Part shown: one piece after another, positions 1 to 7,062 of the stretch
Numbering within the stretch: position 1 is the first letter of the stretch
Layout of the letters: each line of letters begins with the position of its first letter
DNA from: an uncultured Clostridia bacterium
GTDB lineage: Bacteria; Bacillota; Clostridia; Christensenellales; CAG-314
Reading direction: 5' to 3'
Assembly (NCBI GenBank): GCA_937875645.1
Contig: CALLXO010000164.1
Coordinates: forward strand, 1 to 12,757
Length of the DNA: 12,757 nt
Made by a program: the position numbers and the translations under genes
Notes under the pieces: model-generated
Databases searched by the model: none
What the model was told of the DNA's origin: nothing
What the model saw: the letters and a program-made list of their open reading frames with translations, nothing else

Positions 1-217
1 CCTCCGGATAATAAGATGTTTCAGTTCTCCGGGTTCCCCTCAATACACTATTTTATTCGTGTAAAGATACTATGTCTTCAACATAGTGAGTTTCCTCATT
101 CGGAAATCTACGGATCGATGTGTATTTACCACTCCCCGTAGCTTATCGCAGTTAGTCACGTCCTTCTTCGGCGCCAAGTGCCAAGGCATCCACCTATACG
201 CTCTTTGTAGCTTGATC
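1..217 (-). rRNA. rrl: 23S ribosomal RNA, 5' end (partial)
   Basis: The reverse complement matches the first ~215 nucleotides of bacterial 23S rRNA (domain I). Recognisable conserved blocks include GGTGGATGCCTTGGC, GAAGGACGTG, CTGCGATAAGC, GATTTCCGAATG and GAACTGAAACATCT, in the right order and spacing. The mature 5' end is placed near 217 (GATCAAGCTAC, corresponding to GGTTAAGC in other bacteria), with an uncertainty of a few bases. The rest of the gene lies beyond the left edge. No 16S rRNA, tRNA or 5S gene lies upstream: the next gene on that side begins 750 bp away and points the other way. Two strong minus-strand promoters lie 235-440 bp upstream, so this copy appears to be transcribed by itself. 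Confidence 0.97.
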
Positions 218-450
218 GTATTTCTACGTATCTTGATATAAAATCAATATACATAAGATTTGTCCTTGATTACTCTTATAATCTCTCGGTTAATTCACAA
301 TAAACTAAATTGTATTGCATATTAACTCTATAAATTATATTTTAATACTCTTTCATCATGTTTGATGTTATGCAGTTGTCAATGTCCTCTACCCCGCACT
401 TATCGGCGGTTCTTTGGTTTTTTGCCGTCAGCCTCAACCGACAGCCTACA
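218..450 (-). other. 23S rRNA leader / truncated spacer-like region
   Basis: This is the stretch between the proximal promoter and the mature 23S 5' end. It has no tRNA and no credible coding sequence. On the minus strand it begins with a GC-rich block (about 391-447) that stands out in AT-rich surroundings. That block contains a short direct repeat, GGCTGTCGGT/GGCTGACGGC, and a small hairpin with stem CCGC/GCGG near 397-412. It is followed by a boxA/spacer-like element and about 150 bases of AT-rich DNA. It resembles the 23S-proximal half of a Firmicutes 16S-23S spacer. The precursor-processing stem cannot be tested because the 3' end of the 23S gene is outside the window. Confidence 0.6.
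367..386 (-). promoter_or_regulatory. boxA-like antitermination / ITS element
   Basis: The minus strand reads GACATTGACAACTGCATAAC. It closely resembles the element TTGAAAACTGNATA that precedes 23S genes in many Firmicutes 16S-23S spacers, which is related to the boxA antitermination signal of rRNA operons. Its place in the leader, about 150 bp before the mature 23S 5' end, fits that role. The TTGACA inside it also looks like a -35 box, but no good -10 follows, so the antitermination reading is preferred. Confidence 0.5.
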
Positions 451-451
451 T

Positions 452-480
452 ATCTTACCACAAGCCTTTTTTGTTGTCAA
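452..480 (-). promoter_or_regulatory. 23S rRNA promoter, proximal (P2)
   Basis: On the minus strand, a perfect -35 TTGACA (475-480) is separated by exactly 17 bp from -10 TAAGAT (452-457). The -10 carries the extended motif TG-N directly upstream (TGGTAAGAT). Initiation would fall near 445-447 (AGG). The promoter points at the 23S gene, leaving a leader of about 230 nt. Confidence 0.8.
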
Positions 481-627
481 CTGTTTTTTTAATTATTTTC
501 GAGTTTTTTATACTTTTTTAGTAAGTTTTTAGCCCTGAAAATTTTTATTAAAACCGTATGAACATTTTGTTTATTATGTGCAAGGGTAAAAAATCTGTTA
601 ACCTCTTTTTTGAGGGCAACGGGCATC

Positions 628-656
628 ATTATATCTGTTATCCTTTTGTATGTCAA
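628..656 (-). promoter_or_regulatory. 23S rRNA promoter, distal (P1), full consensus
   Basis: On the minus strand, TTGACA (651-656) and TATAAT (628-633) are separated by exactly 17 bp, a complete sigma-70/sigma-A consensus. A-tracts just upstream (about 657-690, GAAAAATGCTGAAAAAATGC) look like an UP element. Paired strong promoters with UP elements are typical of rRNA operons. The only gene downstream on this strand is the 23S gene, and no convincing terminator separates them. Confidence 0.8.
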
Positions 657-888
657 GCATTTTTTCAGCATTTTTCGTCATAATATTATATTTATTTTTC
701 CTTTATAAATACAAGAAAAAATGTGCGTTTGTATAAAGAGTTTATACTTTTCATTTACGCTTTAATAGTATTCCTTATTATAATGTACGGTATCACGAGT
801 ATTATGCCTCCCGCTATATTCAATAACAATAATATATACACTAAATATTAAAAGCAAAAATGTGACTCCTTTCAACTATCCATGCTTA
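657..888. other. Divergent AT-rich intergenic segment
   Basis: This is the central part of the 748-bp gap between the 23S gene and the kinase gene. I see no tRNA, no small RNA with a recognisable fold and no credible coding sequence. It contains the UP-like A-tracts of the distal rRNA promoter and one perfect inverted repeat at 731-747. A TATAAT at 779-784 has no -35 partner on either strand. Confidence 0.5.
731..747. repeat. Inverted repeat GTATAAA-GAG-TTTATAC, candidate operator
   Basis: A perfect 7-bp inverted repeat with a 3-bp centre lies between the divergent 23S and kinase promoters. It is about 75 bp from the distal rRNA -35 and about 140 bp from the kinase -35. A related dyad, GTATAA-N4-TTATAC, overlaps the promoter of the giant GGDEF/EAL gene at 12564-12579. 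It may be an operator for a dimeric regulator, but AT-rich dyads also occur by chance. Confidence 0.3.
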
Positions 889-917
889 TTGACAAAAAGG
901 TGAAAAGCAATTAAAAT
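889..917 (+). promoter_or_regulatory. Promoter of the kinase-Hpt-membrane protein operon
   Basis: The plus strand has -35 TTGACA (889-894), a 17-bp spacer and -10 TAAAAT (912-917, five of six consensus). Initiation near 924 would give a 5' leader of about 40 nt, ending in the ribosome-binding site AGGAGA (955-960) six bases before the ATG at 966. Confidence 0.75.
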
Positions 918-965
918 GTCTATATACATACTCCGTCCTTACCAAAGTTAAAATAGGAGAGTTTT

Positions 966-3900
966 ATGGGTAGCTTAATAAACGATGCGCAAGCGTCACA
1001 ACTGGTAAAAGAGTTTTTGATTAATTGTTTCGAAAAACGTTCACTAAACAAAACATTATCCTACTTAACGGACAGTGCGGAATGGATAGGCACTTCCCTA
1101 TGGGAAAGAGCAAGCGGAAAACAGGCGATTAAAGAGTATTTGGCAAAAGAGTTTGATATTGACCCGCACCCCTACCGCTTAAAAATACTTTCCGAGCAGG
1201 AATTTTCTTTTTCTCAAGATTATGTTTCTGTTATAATTTTTTGCAACATAACGCATATTGGAGAAGTGGACGCATCATTAGATGTTAGATGTGTTTGCGA
1301 TTTAGTTAATACACCTGATGGTTTTAAAATTCAAATAATACACAATTCCGTGCCTACATCTTTACAAAAGGATAAGGAATATTTTCCTCTTTCCTTTGCA
1401 CAAAAACAACTCAAAAAAACTATGGATGAAGTAGCCACACGCTACAATACTCTGCTGCATAATATGTCGGGCGGTTTTACCGTTGGCAGAAAAAAGGCAG
1501 AAAAAACCGCTCTTGAATTTGTAAGCAACAATTTTTGCAAAATTTTAGGCTATACCACCCGAGAATTAACAAAAATAATAGATGACATTTATAATGGCAA
1601 CAGCCAAAACTATATATTTCCTGATGACATAAATCATTTAAGAGAAGTTATTGCTAATAATGACGAGAAAGACGAAATAAAAACTACTTACCGTTTTAAA
1701 CATAAGGAGGGTCATTATGTATGGCTTAAAACAGTAAACACTTTTGTTAAGGATACTGACGGAAGTGTAATCTGTTACGGTACACATACAGATATTTCTG
1801 ACTTAATAGCGAAGGAACTTCAATATGCAGAATCGCAAAAAAAGTTGGTTGCTGCAATTGACCACAGCAAACTTTATTTCTGGGAATATAACATCGAAAA
1901 CAACTTAAACGTATGCGACATGCGCACCGTAAACGAAATAGGGCTTCCTTCTGCCACACACACTCCCGAAGAGGCAATTAAGAATGGCTTAATCAGCCCC
2001 GAAAGCGTGCAAGATTATTTATCGCTGTATAAAGACATGCGATTAGGCAAACCCTTTTCGCAAAAGGAAATCCGAATAAACAGCGGGGACAGTTCTTGGT
2101 GGCTGCTAATTAACCTTACAAATTTTTATGACGAACAAGGTAAACCCGTAAGCGCATTTGCAACAGCACAAAATACCGACGCTTTTAAGGACCTCGAAAC
2201 ACGGTTTCAGATAGCGTGTCAGCAAGCAGGCATGTATTTTTGGGAAGTAGATATAAAAGACCGCCGCCTGATACAAACAGACGAGCTGCGCCGTTTTTAC
2301 GGCAACATCAGACTTATTGAAAATGTGCCGGAAGGTTTTGACGAAAATCTTACTCATCCCGACGACATCGGCAAACACAGAGATATATATTACCGAATTT
2401 TTAACGGAGAAAAATCCGCATCAATGCGCTTGCGCAAAAAACATACTCTATCGGATAAATGGGAATGGTACACGGTATCCCTTACTGCAATTTTTGATAG
2501 TGACAGCAACCCCTTAAAAGCAATAGGAAGCAGTATTTCCATAGCGGAAACCGTCAAAACAGAGGAAAGGTATCAGTCCTTTAACAGTTTCAGAAAACTC
2601 ATTTTTAAAAACATAATAGCTTCTTTTAGACTTAATCTCACCAAAAACACTTGCGGCGATGCTCAGCCCGTTAACAATAATTATTTTTCTATCAAAAAAA
2701 GCGGCACCATGGATGATTTTTTAGAGCATATTTACAGTAATGTTGCCGACCAACAAGACTTAGCATTGGTCAAATCGATATTCAACCGAAAAAGGCTATT
2801 AGAGCTTTATGCCGCCGGAGACATATCCCCCAGTTTAGAAATTCGCTATAGGCTTAACGGGCAGAAGCAGCTTAGGTGGATTAAGATATGTATAGAAATG
2901 ACAGAAAACCCCTATACACACAACATTGAAGGGCTCATCTACGCAATAGACATAAATAAGGAAAAAACTTCAAAAGCGGTAATAGACCGAATAGTAGACA
3001 ATGACTATTTAATAATAGGCGCTATCAACTGCAATAGCGGCAAAATTGATTACGTAAACGCAAAAGCAGGTACGCAGCATGTGCCGCTTGAGGGCAGCTT
3101 GTATAACGAACACTATAAAGCTGTAGTTAAAAGCGTACTCGAAGGAGATAATTTAGAGGAAAGTCTTATAAAATTGCAGTTAGAACACATCGTCAACGCA
3201 TTAAAAACTAAGGATAATGTTACGTTAACTTATAAAACAAAAAAAATAGGCGGTAAGGAAAGATATTTGCAGTGGCGATACATTTATCTCGAGCAAAACA
3301 GAAACCAAATTTTGTACACTCGAAGAGAAGTAACTGAGCTTTTTGAGGAAGAAAATCGACAGAAGGAAATTTTAAAGACCGCACTAATGCAGGCAGAACA
3401 AGCAAGCGTTGCAAAAAGTGAGTTTTTGTCTCGTATGAGTCACGAAATACGCACCCCCTTAAATGCCATTATTGGCATGACAGCTATTGGTGCGCAATCG
3501 GTATTTGATGCCGAACAAGTTAGTGACTGTTTGTCAAAGATAGGCATTTCCGCACGGTTTTTGCTTTCGCTTATAAATGACATTTTAGATATGAGCAGAA
3601 TAGAAAGCGGCAAGGTTATTATTAAAAAAGAAAAAATACCTTTTGAGGAGTTTGTAAACGGTATAAACACATTAATTTATCCGCAGGCAACGGCAAAAGG
3701 CATAACATACGACAATCTTATTACCAGTTATACTGAGGATTTTTATCTTGGTGACGCTACAAAACTTCAGCAGGTTCTTGTCAACTTGTTGGGCAACGCC
3801 ATAAAGTTTACGCCTGCTGGCGGCAAAGTACAGCTCATTATCAATCAGGAAAAACTGACAAAAGATTATGCCCTCTTAAATTTTACCGTTAATGATACGG

Positions 3901-4970
3901 GTATTGGCATAGGAAAAGACTTTTTACCTCATATATTTGAGTCTTTCAGTCAAGAACAGCACAGTAGTGCAAGTTACACCGGAACAGGACTGGGGCTTGC
4001 TATATGTAAAAATTATGTCGAGCTTATGGGCGGTGAAATCAATGTGCACAGCATAGAGGGAGTAGGTAGCGAGTTTACGGTAACTGTCAAATTGGGCGTA
4101 ACGGAGGAAACAAAGCAGCTTAACAGAAGCAAGTCCGCTATCCCTTTTGAAAAATTGTCTTCGCTGTTTGTGGACGATGACATTCTTGTATGTCAGCATA
4201 CTGTAAAAATTATGAGGGATATAAATATTCAAGCCGAATGGGTGACGAGTGGAGCAGAAGCAATAGACAGGGTGCTTGCTAAAAGGAAAGCAAAGGATGA
4301 TTATGACGTTATTTTTATTGATTGGAAAATGCCCGATATGGACGGCATACAAACAGCCAAAGAAATAAGAAAAATTGTCGGACCGGATATTACCATAATA
4401 ATAATCACTGCCTATGATTGGTTGGGCATCGAAAAAGAAGCAAAAAAAGCCGGTGTCAATATGCTTATTTCTAAACCTCTTTTTAAAGACAGCTTGTTGT
4501 CCACCTTCGAAAAGATATACTGCGAGAAAGAACCTGTCAATAATTCCTTTAAGGTGGAAAATATTGATTTTTCAGGCAAACGAGCGCTTTTAGTGGAAGA
4601 CCAGCTTTTAAATGCCGAGATTGCCAAAAAGTTGCTAAACTCAAAAAATATGAATGTCGAATTGGCAGAAAACGGCTTGATAGCACTAGAAATGTTTGCG
4701 CAAATGCCTCCCGATTATTATGACGTTATACTTATGGATATAAGAATGCCTGTTATGGACGGTCTTACCGCTACAAGATCTATTAGACAAATGAAAAACA
4801 TAAGCGCAAAAACCATTCCTATTATTGCAATGAGCGCAAACGCTTTTGAGGAAGATATCGAAAAATCTAAAATGTACGGAATGACCGCCTACTTGTCAAA
4901 ACCTATCGAGCCGGATTTGCTTTATTCTACTTTAGCGGAATTTGTTTTAGAGGGAAATAATAATGAATAA
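966..4970 (+). CDS. Hybrid sensor histidine kinase: SnoaL/NTF2-like, multi-PAS, HisKA, HATPase, two receivers
   Basis: This is a soluble sensor kinase that would phosphorylate itself on His and pass phosphate to its own receiver domains. Domains by approximate residue: SnoaL/NTF2-like fold (1-130); PAS-type modules at about 150-280, 288-405, 409-530, 537-665 and 671-795, the last two divergent; linker helix; HisKA with phosphoacceptor H826 (SHEIRTPLN); HATPase with N box N944, G1 box D977 (DTGIGIG) and G2 box GTGLGLAI from 1006; receiver 1 (about 1065-1185; acidic residues 1070-1072, phospho-Asp D1119, SKP lysine); receiver 2 (about 1208-1330; phospho-Asp D1258, SKP lysine). All catalytic motifs look intact. 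No membrane segment is visible, so it senses an internal signal. The start is supported by AGGAGA six bases upstream. The stop overlaps the Hpt start by 8 bp, so translation is probably coupled. The ligand cannot be told from sequence. Confidence 0.95.
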   Translation: MGSLINDAQASQLVKEFLINCFEKRSLNKTLSYLTDSAEWIGTSLWERASGKQAIKEYLAKEFDIDPHPYRLKILSEQEFSFSQDYVSVIIFCNITHIGEVDASLDVRCVCDLVNTPDGFKIQIIHNSVPTSLQKDKEYFPLSFAQKQLKKTMDEVATRYNTLLHNMSGGFTVGRKKAEKTALEFVSNNFCKILGYTTRELTKIIDDIYNGNSQNYIFPDDINHLREVIANNDEKDEIKTTYRFKHKEGHYVWLKTVNTFVKDTDGSVICYGTHTDISDLIAKELQYAESQKKLVAAIDHSKLYFWEYNIENNLNVCDMRTVNEIGLPSATHTPEEAIKNGLISPESVQDYLSLYKDMRLGKPFSQKEIRINSGDSSWWLLINLTNFYDEQGKPVSAFATAQNTDAFKDLETRFQIACQQAGMYFWEVDIKDRRLIQTDELRRFYGNIRLIENVPEGFDENLTHPDDIGKHRDIYYRIFNGEKSASMRLRKKHTLSDKWEWYTVSLTAIFDSDSNPLKAIGSSISIAETVKTEERYQSFNSFRKLIFKNIIASFRLNLTKNTCGDAQPVNNNYFSIKKSGTMDDFLEHIYSNVADQQDLALVKSIFNRKRLLELYAAGDISPSLEIRYRLNGQKQLRWIKICIEMTENPYTHNIEGLIYAIDINKEKTSKAVIDRIVDNDYLIIGAINCNSGKIDYVNAKAGTQHVPLEGSLYNEHYKAVVKSVLEGDNLEESLIKLQLEHIVNALKTKDNVTLTYKTKKIGGKERYLQWRYIYLEQNRNQILYTRREVTELFEEENRQKEILKTALMQAEQASVAKSEFLSRMSHEIRTPLNAIIGMTAIGAQSVFDAEQVSDCLSKIGISARFLLSLINDILDMSRIESGKVIIKKEKIPFEEFVNGINTLIYPQATAKGITYDNLITSYTEDFYLGDATKLQQVLVNLLGNAIKFTPAGGKVQLIINQEKLTKDYALLNFTVNDTGIGIGKDFLPHIFESFSQEQHSSASYTGTGLGLAICKNYVELMGGEINVHSIEGVGSEFTVTVKLGVTEETKQLNRSKSAIPFEKLSSLFVDDDILVCQHTVKIMRDINIQAEWVTSGAEAIDRVLAKRKAKDDYDVIFIDWKMPDMDGIQTAKEIRKIVGPDITIIIITAYDWLGIEKEAKKAGVNMLISKPLFKDSLLSTFEKIYCEKEPVNNSFKVENIDFSGKRALLVEDQLLNAEIAKKLLNSKNMNVELAENGLIALEMFAQMPPDYYDVILMDIRMPVMDGLTATRSIRQMKNISAKTIPIIAMSANAFEEDIEKSKMYGMTAYLSKPIEPDLLYSTLAEFVLEGNNNE

Positions 4971-5322
4971 ATTGCTTAAAAAGCTAAAAGAAAAGGGCAA
5001 CGACACAGAAGGCGCTTTAAACCGTTTTTCGGCAGACGAAAACTTGTATCTCTCCTTGCTTCCTTATGCTATTGAAGAAAAAACTTATAAGGAGCTGGGG
5101 TTCTCTTTAGAGGAAGGCAACAAAAAAGACTCCTTTGAGTATGCTCACAATCTAAAAGGAATGTTAGGCAATATGGGGCTTACTAAAATGTATGATGCCA
5201 TCTGCTTGATTGTTGAAAGGTTAAGAAAAGGTGTAATTGACGAGGACACAAAAAAGAATTATCGGCTTTTAATAGCTGAAAAGGATATCATCGAAGAAAT
5301 TATTTCAGAAAAATATATTTAA
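4963..5322 (+). CDS. Hpt domain histidine phosphotransfer protein
   Basis: This is a stand-alone phosphotransfer protein of 119 residues. The stretch FEYAHNLKGMLGNMGL has the typical Hpt signature, with H62 as the predicted phosphorylated histidine followed by the conserved LKG. The protein is mostly helical and has no membrane segment. It would take phosphate from a receiver (D1119 or D1258) of the preceding kinase and pass it to a receiver on another protein. Its ATG lies inside the end of the kinase gene (ATGAATAA overlap), so the two are translationally coupled and probably made in fixed ratio. No response regulator follows in the operon. The nearest other receivers are in the convergent GGDEF/EAL protein. 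Confidence 0.9.
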   Translation: MNKLLKKLKEKGNDTEGALNRFSADENLYLSLLPYAIEEKTYKELGFSLEEGNKKDSFEYAHNLKGMLGNMGLTKMYDAICLIVERLRKGVIDEDTKKNYRLLIAEKDIIEEIISEKYI

Positions 5323-5333
5323 GGAGAAAAATA

Positions 5334-5984
5334 TTGGCTAAAACTATAATTAAAATAATATTAGGCGTAGGTATAGCTTTGTTTATCGTAACTTTTGCGA
5401 TAGCTGTACCTATACTTTTTAAACCTTTTTATTATTGGAACATTAAATGGTTAGATATGCCGGAAAATTCCGGTTTCAGTGAGGAAACAATCAAGACAGC
5501 TTATGACGATATGATAGATTACTTAGTGTACGGCGAGCAGTTTAAAACAGGCGATTTGCCCCATAGTGAGGAATCAATATCTCATTTTGAAGACGTAAAA
5601 AAATTATTTTCTTTAAATTTTTGGGTTTTGGGCATAAGCGCAGTCTGCATTATCCTTATTTTTACTTTGGTAAAAACAAAAAAACTTAGTTTAAACAGCA
5701 ACAAGCATACCACAGCATTTTATTCCGCTTTGGGACTGATAGGTTTTTTTGCCGCGATAGGAATTTGGGGAGCAATAGATTTTAGCAGTCTGTTTGATGC
5801 TTTTCATAGATTATTCTTTTATGGAAAAGCAAATTGGGTTTTTTACAATGATTTAGAAATTATCAGTATTTTGCCAGAAGAATTATGGAGAAATTTTAGC
5901 ATACTTGTTTTATCCATAATAATTATCTTTGTTACTATTATATTTGTTCATGATTATTTGCGCCGCAAAAGAACACTTAATTAA
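5334..5984 (+). CDS. TIGR01906/DUF1461-type integral membrane protein
   Basis: A 216-residue membrane protein with four predicted helices (about 5-29, 94-113, 127-148 and 187-206) and an extracytoplasmic-sized loop between the first two. The sequence has features of the TIGR01906 (DUF1461) family as I remember it: HFEDVKKLF at 84-92, AFHRLFF at 156-162, then a W-F pair and LPEELW at 180-185. The family's biochemical function is unknown. The start is TTG, chosen because AAGGAG (5321-5326) lies seven bases upstream and the next in-frame ATG (residue 42) would remove the first helix. That ribosome-binding site overlaps the stop of the Hpt gene, so this is the third gene of the operon. It may be a membrane partner for the cytosolic kinase, which is inference. 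Confidence 0.8.
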   Translation: MAKTIIKIILGVGIALFIVTFAIAVPILFKPFYYWNIKWLDMPENSGFSEETIKTAYDDMIDYLVYGEQFKTGDLPHSEESISHFEDVKKLFSLNFWVLGISAVCIILIFTLVKTKKLSLNSNKHTTAFYSALGLIGFFAAIGIWGAIDFSSLFDAFHRLFFYGKANWVFYNDLEIISILPEELWRNFSILVLSIIIIFVTIIFVHDYLRRKRTLN

Positions 5985-6011
5985 ATAGACGCTTTTTTAA
6001 TTAGTGTCTGT
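5985..6011 (+). terminator. Weak candidate terminator after the membrane protein gene
   Basis: An inverted repeat directly follows the stop codon: ATAGACGC (5985-5992), an 11-nt AT-rich loop, then GTGTCTGT (6004-6011). It forms eight pairs including two G-U wobbles. A moderately T-rich tail (TATTTTGTTTC) follows on the plus strand. It lies between convergent operons, where a terminator is expected. The stem is weak, and I see no better terminator for the desulfoferrodoxin gene on the minus strand. Confidence 0.4.
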
Positions 6012-6102
6012 TATTTTGTTTCAAAAATTTATCCAATTTAAAAGAGCTGCCTTCATATAAGACAACCCCTATTTTACGCCCTTTTTTACTGAAAAAAATT
6101 GT

Positions 6103-6477
6103 TTACGCCTTCCAAAGACCGTGAAGATTGCAGTATGCATATACTGCTTCCACCTTGTCGCCGTCGCATATCCTAAAACAACATTGCGGCAAATTTCCTG
6201 CCTTTAATACTTTGCGTTGGTTCCCTTGTGATGTTTGAAGACATACCCACTCTATGTAATGCTCAGGTACCATAGGATGATGCTCAGAACCTATTTGCAC
6301 CGTCACTTTATTATCGTTAACGGTAACTGCCGGCACATGCTTTTCGTACGAAGCATCAATAGTATTGGGGATAATCTCCTGCATATCTTCGCCGCAACAA
6401 ATTATCGTTACTCCGCTGTCTTTAACAAACGCAATAATATTGCCACAATGAACGCACTCAAAAAATTTAATATCCAT
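6103..6477 (-). CDS. dfx: Desulfoferrodoxin (superoxide reductase), two-iron type
   Basis: This enzyme reduces superoxide to hydrogen peroxide in the cytoplasm of anaerobes without releasing oxygen. The 124-residue length is typical of the two-domain form. The N-terminal desulforedoxin-like rubredoxin-type centre has all four ligands (C8, C11, C27, C28). The catalytic Fe(His)4Cys centre is complete: H47 in EKHVP, H67 and H73 in EHHPMVPEHYIEW, and C116 and H119 in YCNLHGLWK. The catalytic E45-K46 pair is present. Four extra cysteines (C79, C99, C100, C104) are unusual compared with the family members I know. The start is supported by AAGGAGG (6483-6489) five bases upstream. The gene lies 29 bp downstream of the lipoprotein gene on the same strand, so the two are probably cotranscribed from the promoter at 7063-7090. 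Confidence 0.96.
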   Translation of the reverse strand: MDIKFFECVHCGNIIAFVKDSGVTIICCGEDMQEIIPNTIDASYEKHVPAVTVNDNKVTVQIGSEHHPMVPEHYIEWVCLQTSQGNQRKVLKAGNLPQCCFRICDGDKVEAVYAYCNLHGLWKA

Positions 6478-6506
6478 AATTTCCTCCTTAGTTTGGTTGT
6501 GTATAC

Positions 6507-7043
6507 TTATTTAATAATTTTTATACCTTCTGTGACTTGATAAGTTATATTTTCTAAATGTTGATTTGCATCTATCTCGATAAGGAATATCCAGAGTCTC
6601 ATGTCATCTGTGCCTATATTAGGAGTGCGGGAACTTACCTGCACATTAACCGTATTTCCTTGAATGGTAATTTTGTCTACTGTCAGCTTGATAGAGCCGG
6701 ACGGTTGCCAGTCAGCAATAATAATCAGATAGTTGTCCTCAAAGTATTTGCTTGTGTATGTTTTTGCTTGCTTGTTAAAAGCATCGGGCGGATTTTGCAA
6801 CTCTCTACTTGCTAAAAGCGCCTTAAACTGCGCATATGTTTTAACCAATACGGAATAATCGGCAAAATTAGTATTAAAACCGCTGCTGCTTTGTATAGAT
6901 ATAACTTTATTGGCGCCTAATAGCTGCTCGTTATCCAAGCAATAAGCGTTTATATTGTAAGTGTTTGTATTTGAATTGACGGCACAACCTGCTGAAAAAG
7001 TAAACAACATTATTAATACAAAGACTAATAATAATTTTTTCAT
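6507..7043 (-). CDS. Predicted lipoprotein, unknown function (possibly PrcB-like C-terminal domain)
   Basis: A 178-residue protein with a short lipoprotein signal peptide: MKK, a hydrophobic stretch to residue 18, then SAGC with C20 as the lipidation site. The serine at -3 is less usual than leucine, but the rest of the lipobox fits. The mature protein starts with an Asn/Thr-rich linker. The second half is rich in predicted beta strands (YLIIIADWQPSGSIKL, then NTVNVQVSSRTP). It faintly recalls the C-terminal domain of PrcB-type protease-complex subunits, a resemblance too weak to assign a function. It should sit on the outer face of the membrane. It is the first gene of the unit ending in desulfoferrodoxin. 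The start has AGAGGTG about five bases upstream, preceded by a strong promoter. Confidence 0.8.
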   Translation of the reverse strand: MKKLLLVFVLIMLFTFSAGCAVNSNTNTYNINAYCLDNEQLLGANKVISIQSSSGFNTNFADYSVLVKTYAQFKALLASRELQNPPDAFNKQAKTYTSKYFEDNYLIIIADWQPSGSIKLTVDKITIQGNTVNVQVSSRTPNIGTDDMRLWIFLIEIDANQHLENITYQVTEGIKIIK

Positions 7044-7062
7044 GATTCACCTCTTACTTTTT

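Noticed and set aside
355..382. Third 23S promoter (TTGACA at 377-382)
   Set aside because: The hexamer is part of a boxA/ITS-like element, and the best -10 (CATGAT, 16-bp spacer) matches only four of six positions.
602..616. CCTC-loop-GAGG hairpin between the two 23S promoters as a terminator
   Set aside because: It has only four pairs, and the T-run is separated from it by about ten bases. It would not stop transcription from the distal promoter.
489..671. 60-residue minus-strand open frame upstream of the 23S gene
   Set aside because: It spans the whole full-consensus promoter at 628-656, its composition is Lys/Leu-rich as expected of AT-rich DNA, it has no ribosome-binding site, and it resembles no protein family I recognise.
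218..965. tRNA, 5S or 16S genes in the gap upstream of 23S
   Set aside because: I found no T-loop motif, no acceptor stem pairing and no conserved 16S or 5S block on either strand.
3924..4352. 142-residue minus-strand open frame inside the kinase gene
   Set aside because: It lies opposite the HATPase and receiver 1 coding sequence, whose motifs are intact. It has no ribosome-binding site and no recognisable domain.
6076..6099. TTTTTT-ACTG-AAAAAA hairpin as terminator after dfx
   Set aside because: The stem is A/T only and too weak. It lacks the G/C-rich base of an intrinsic terminator.
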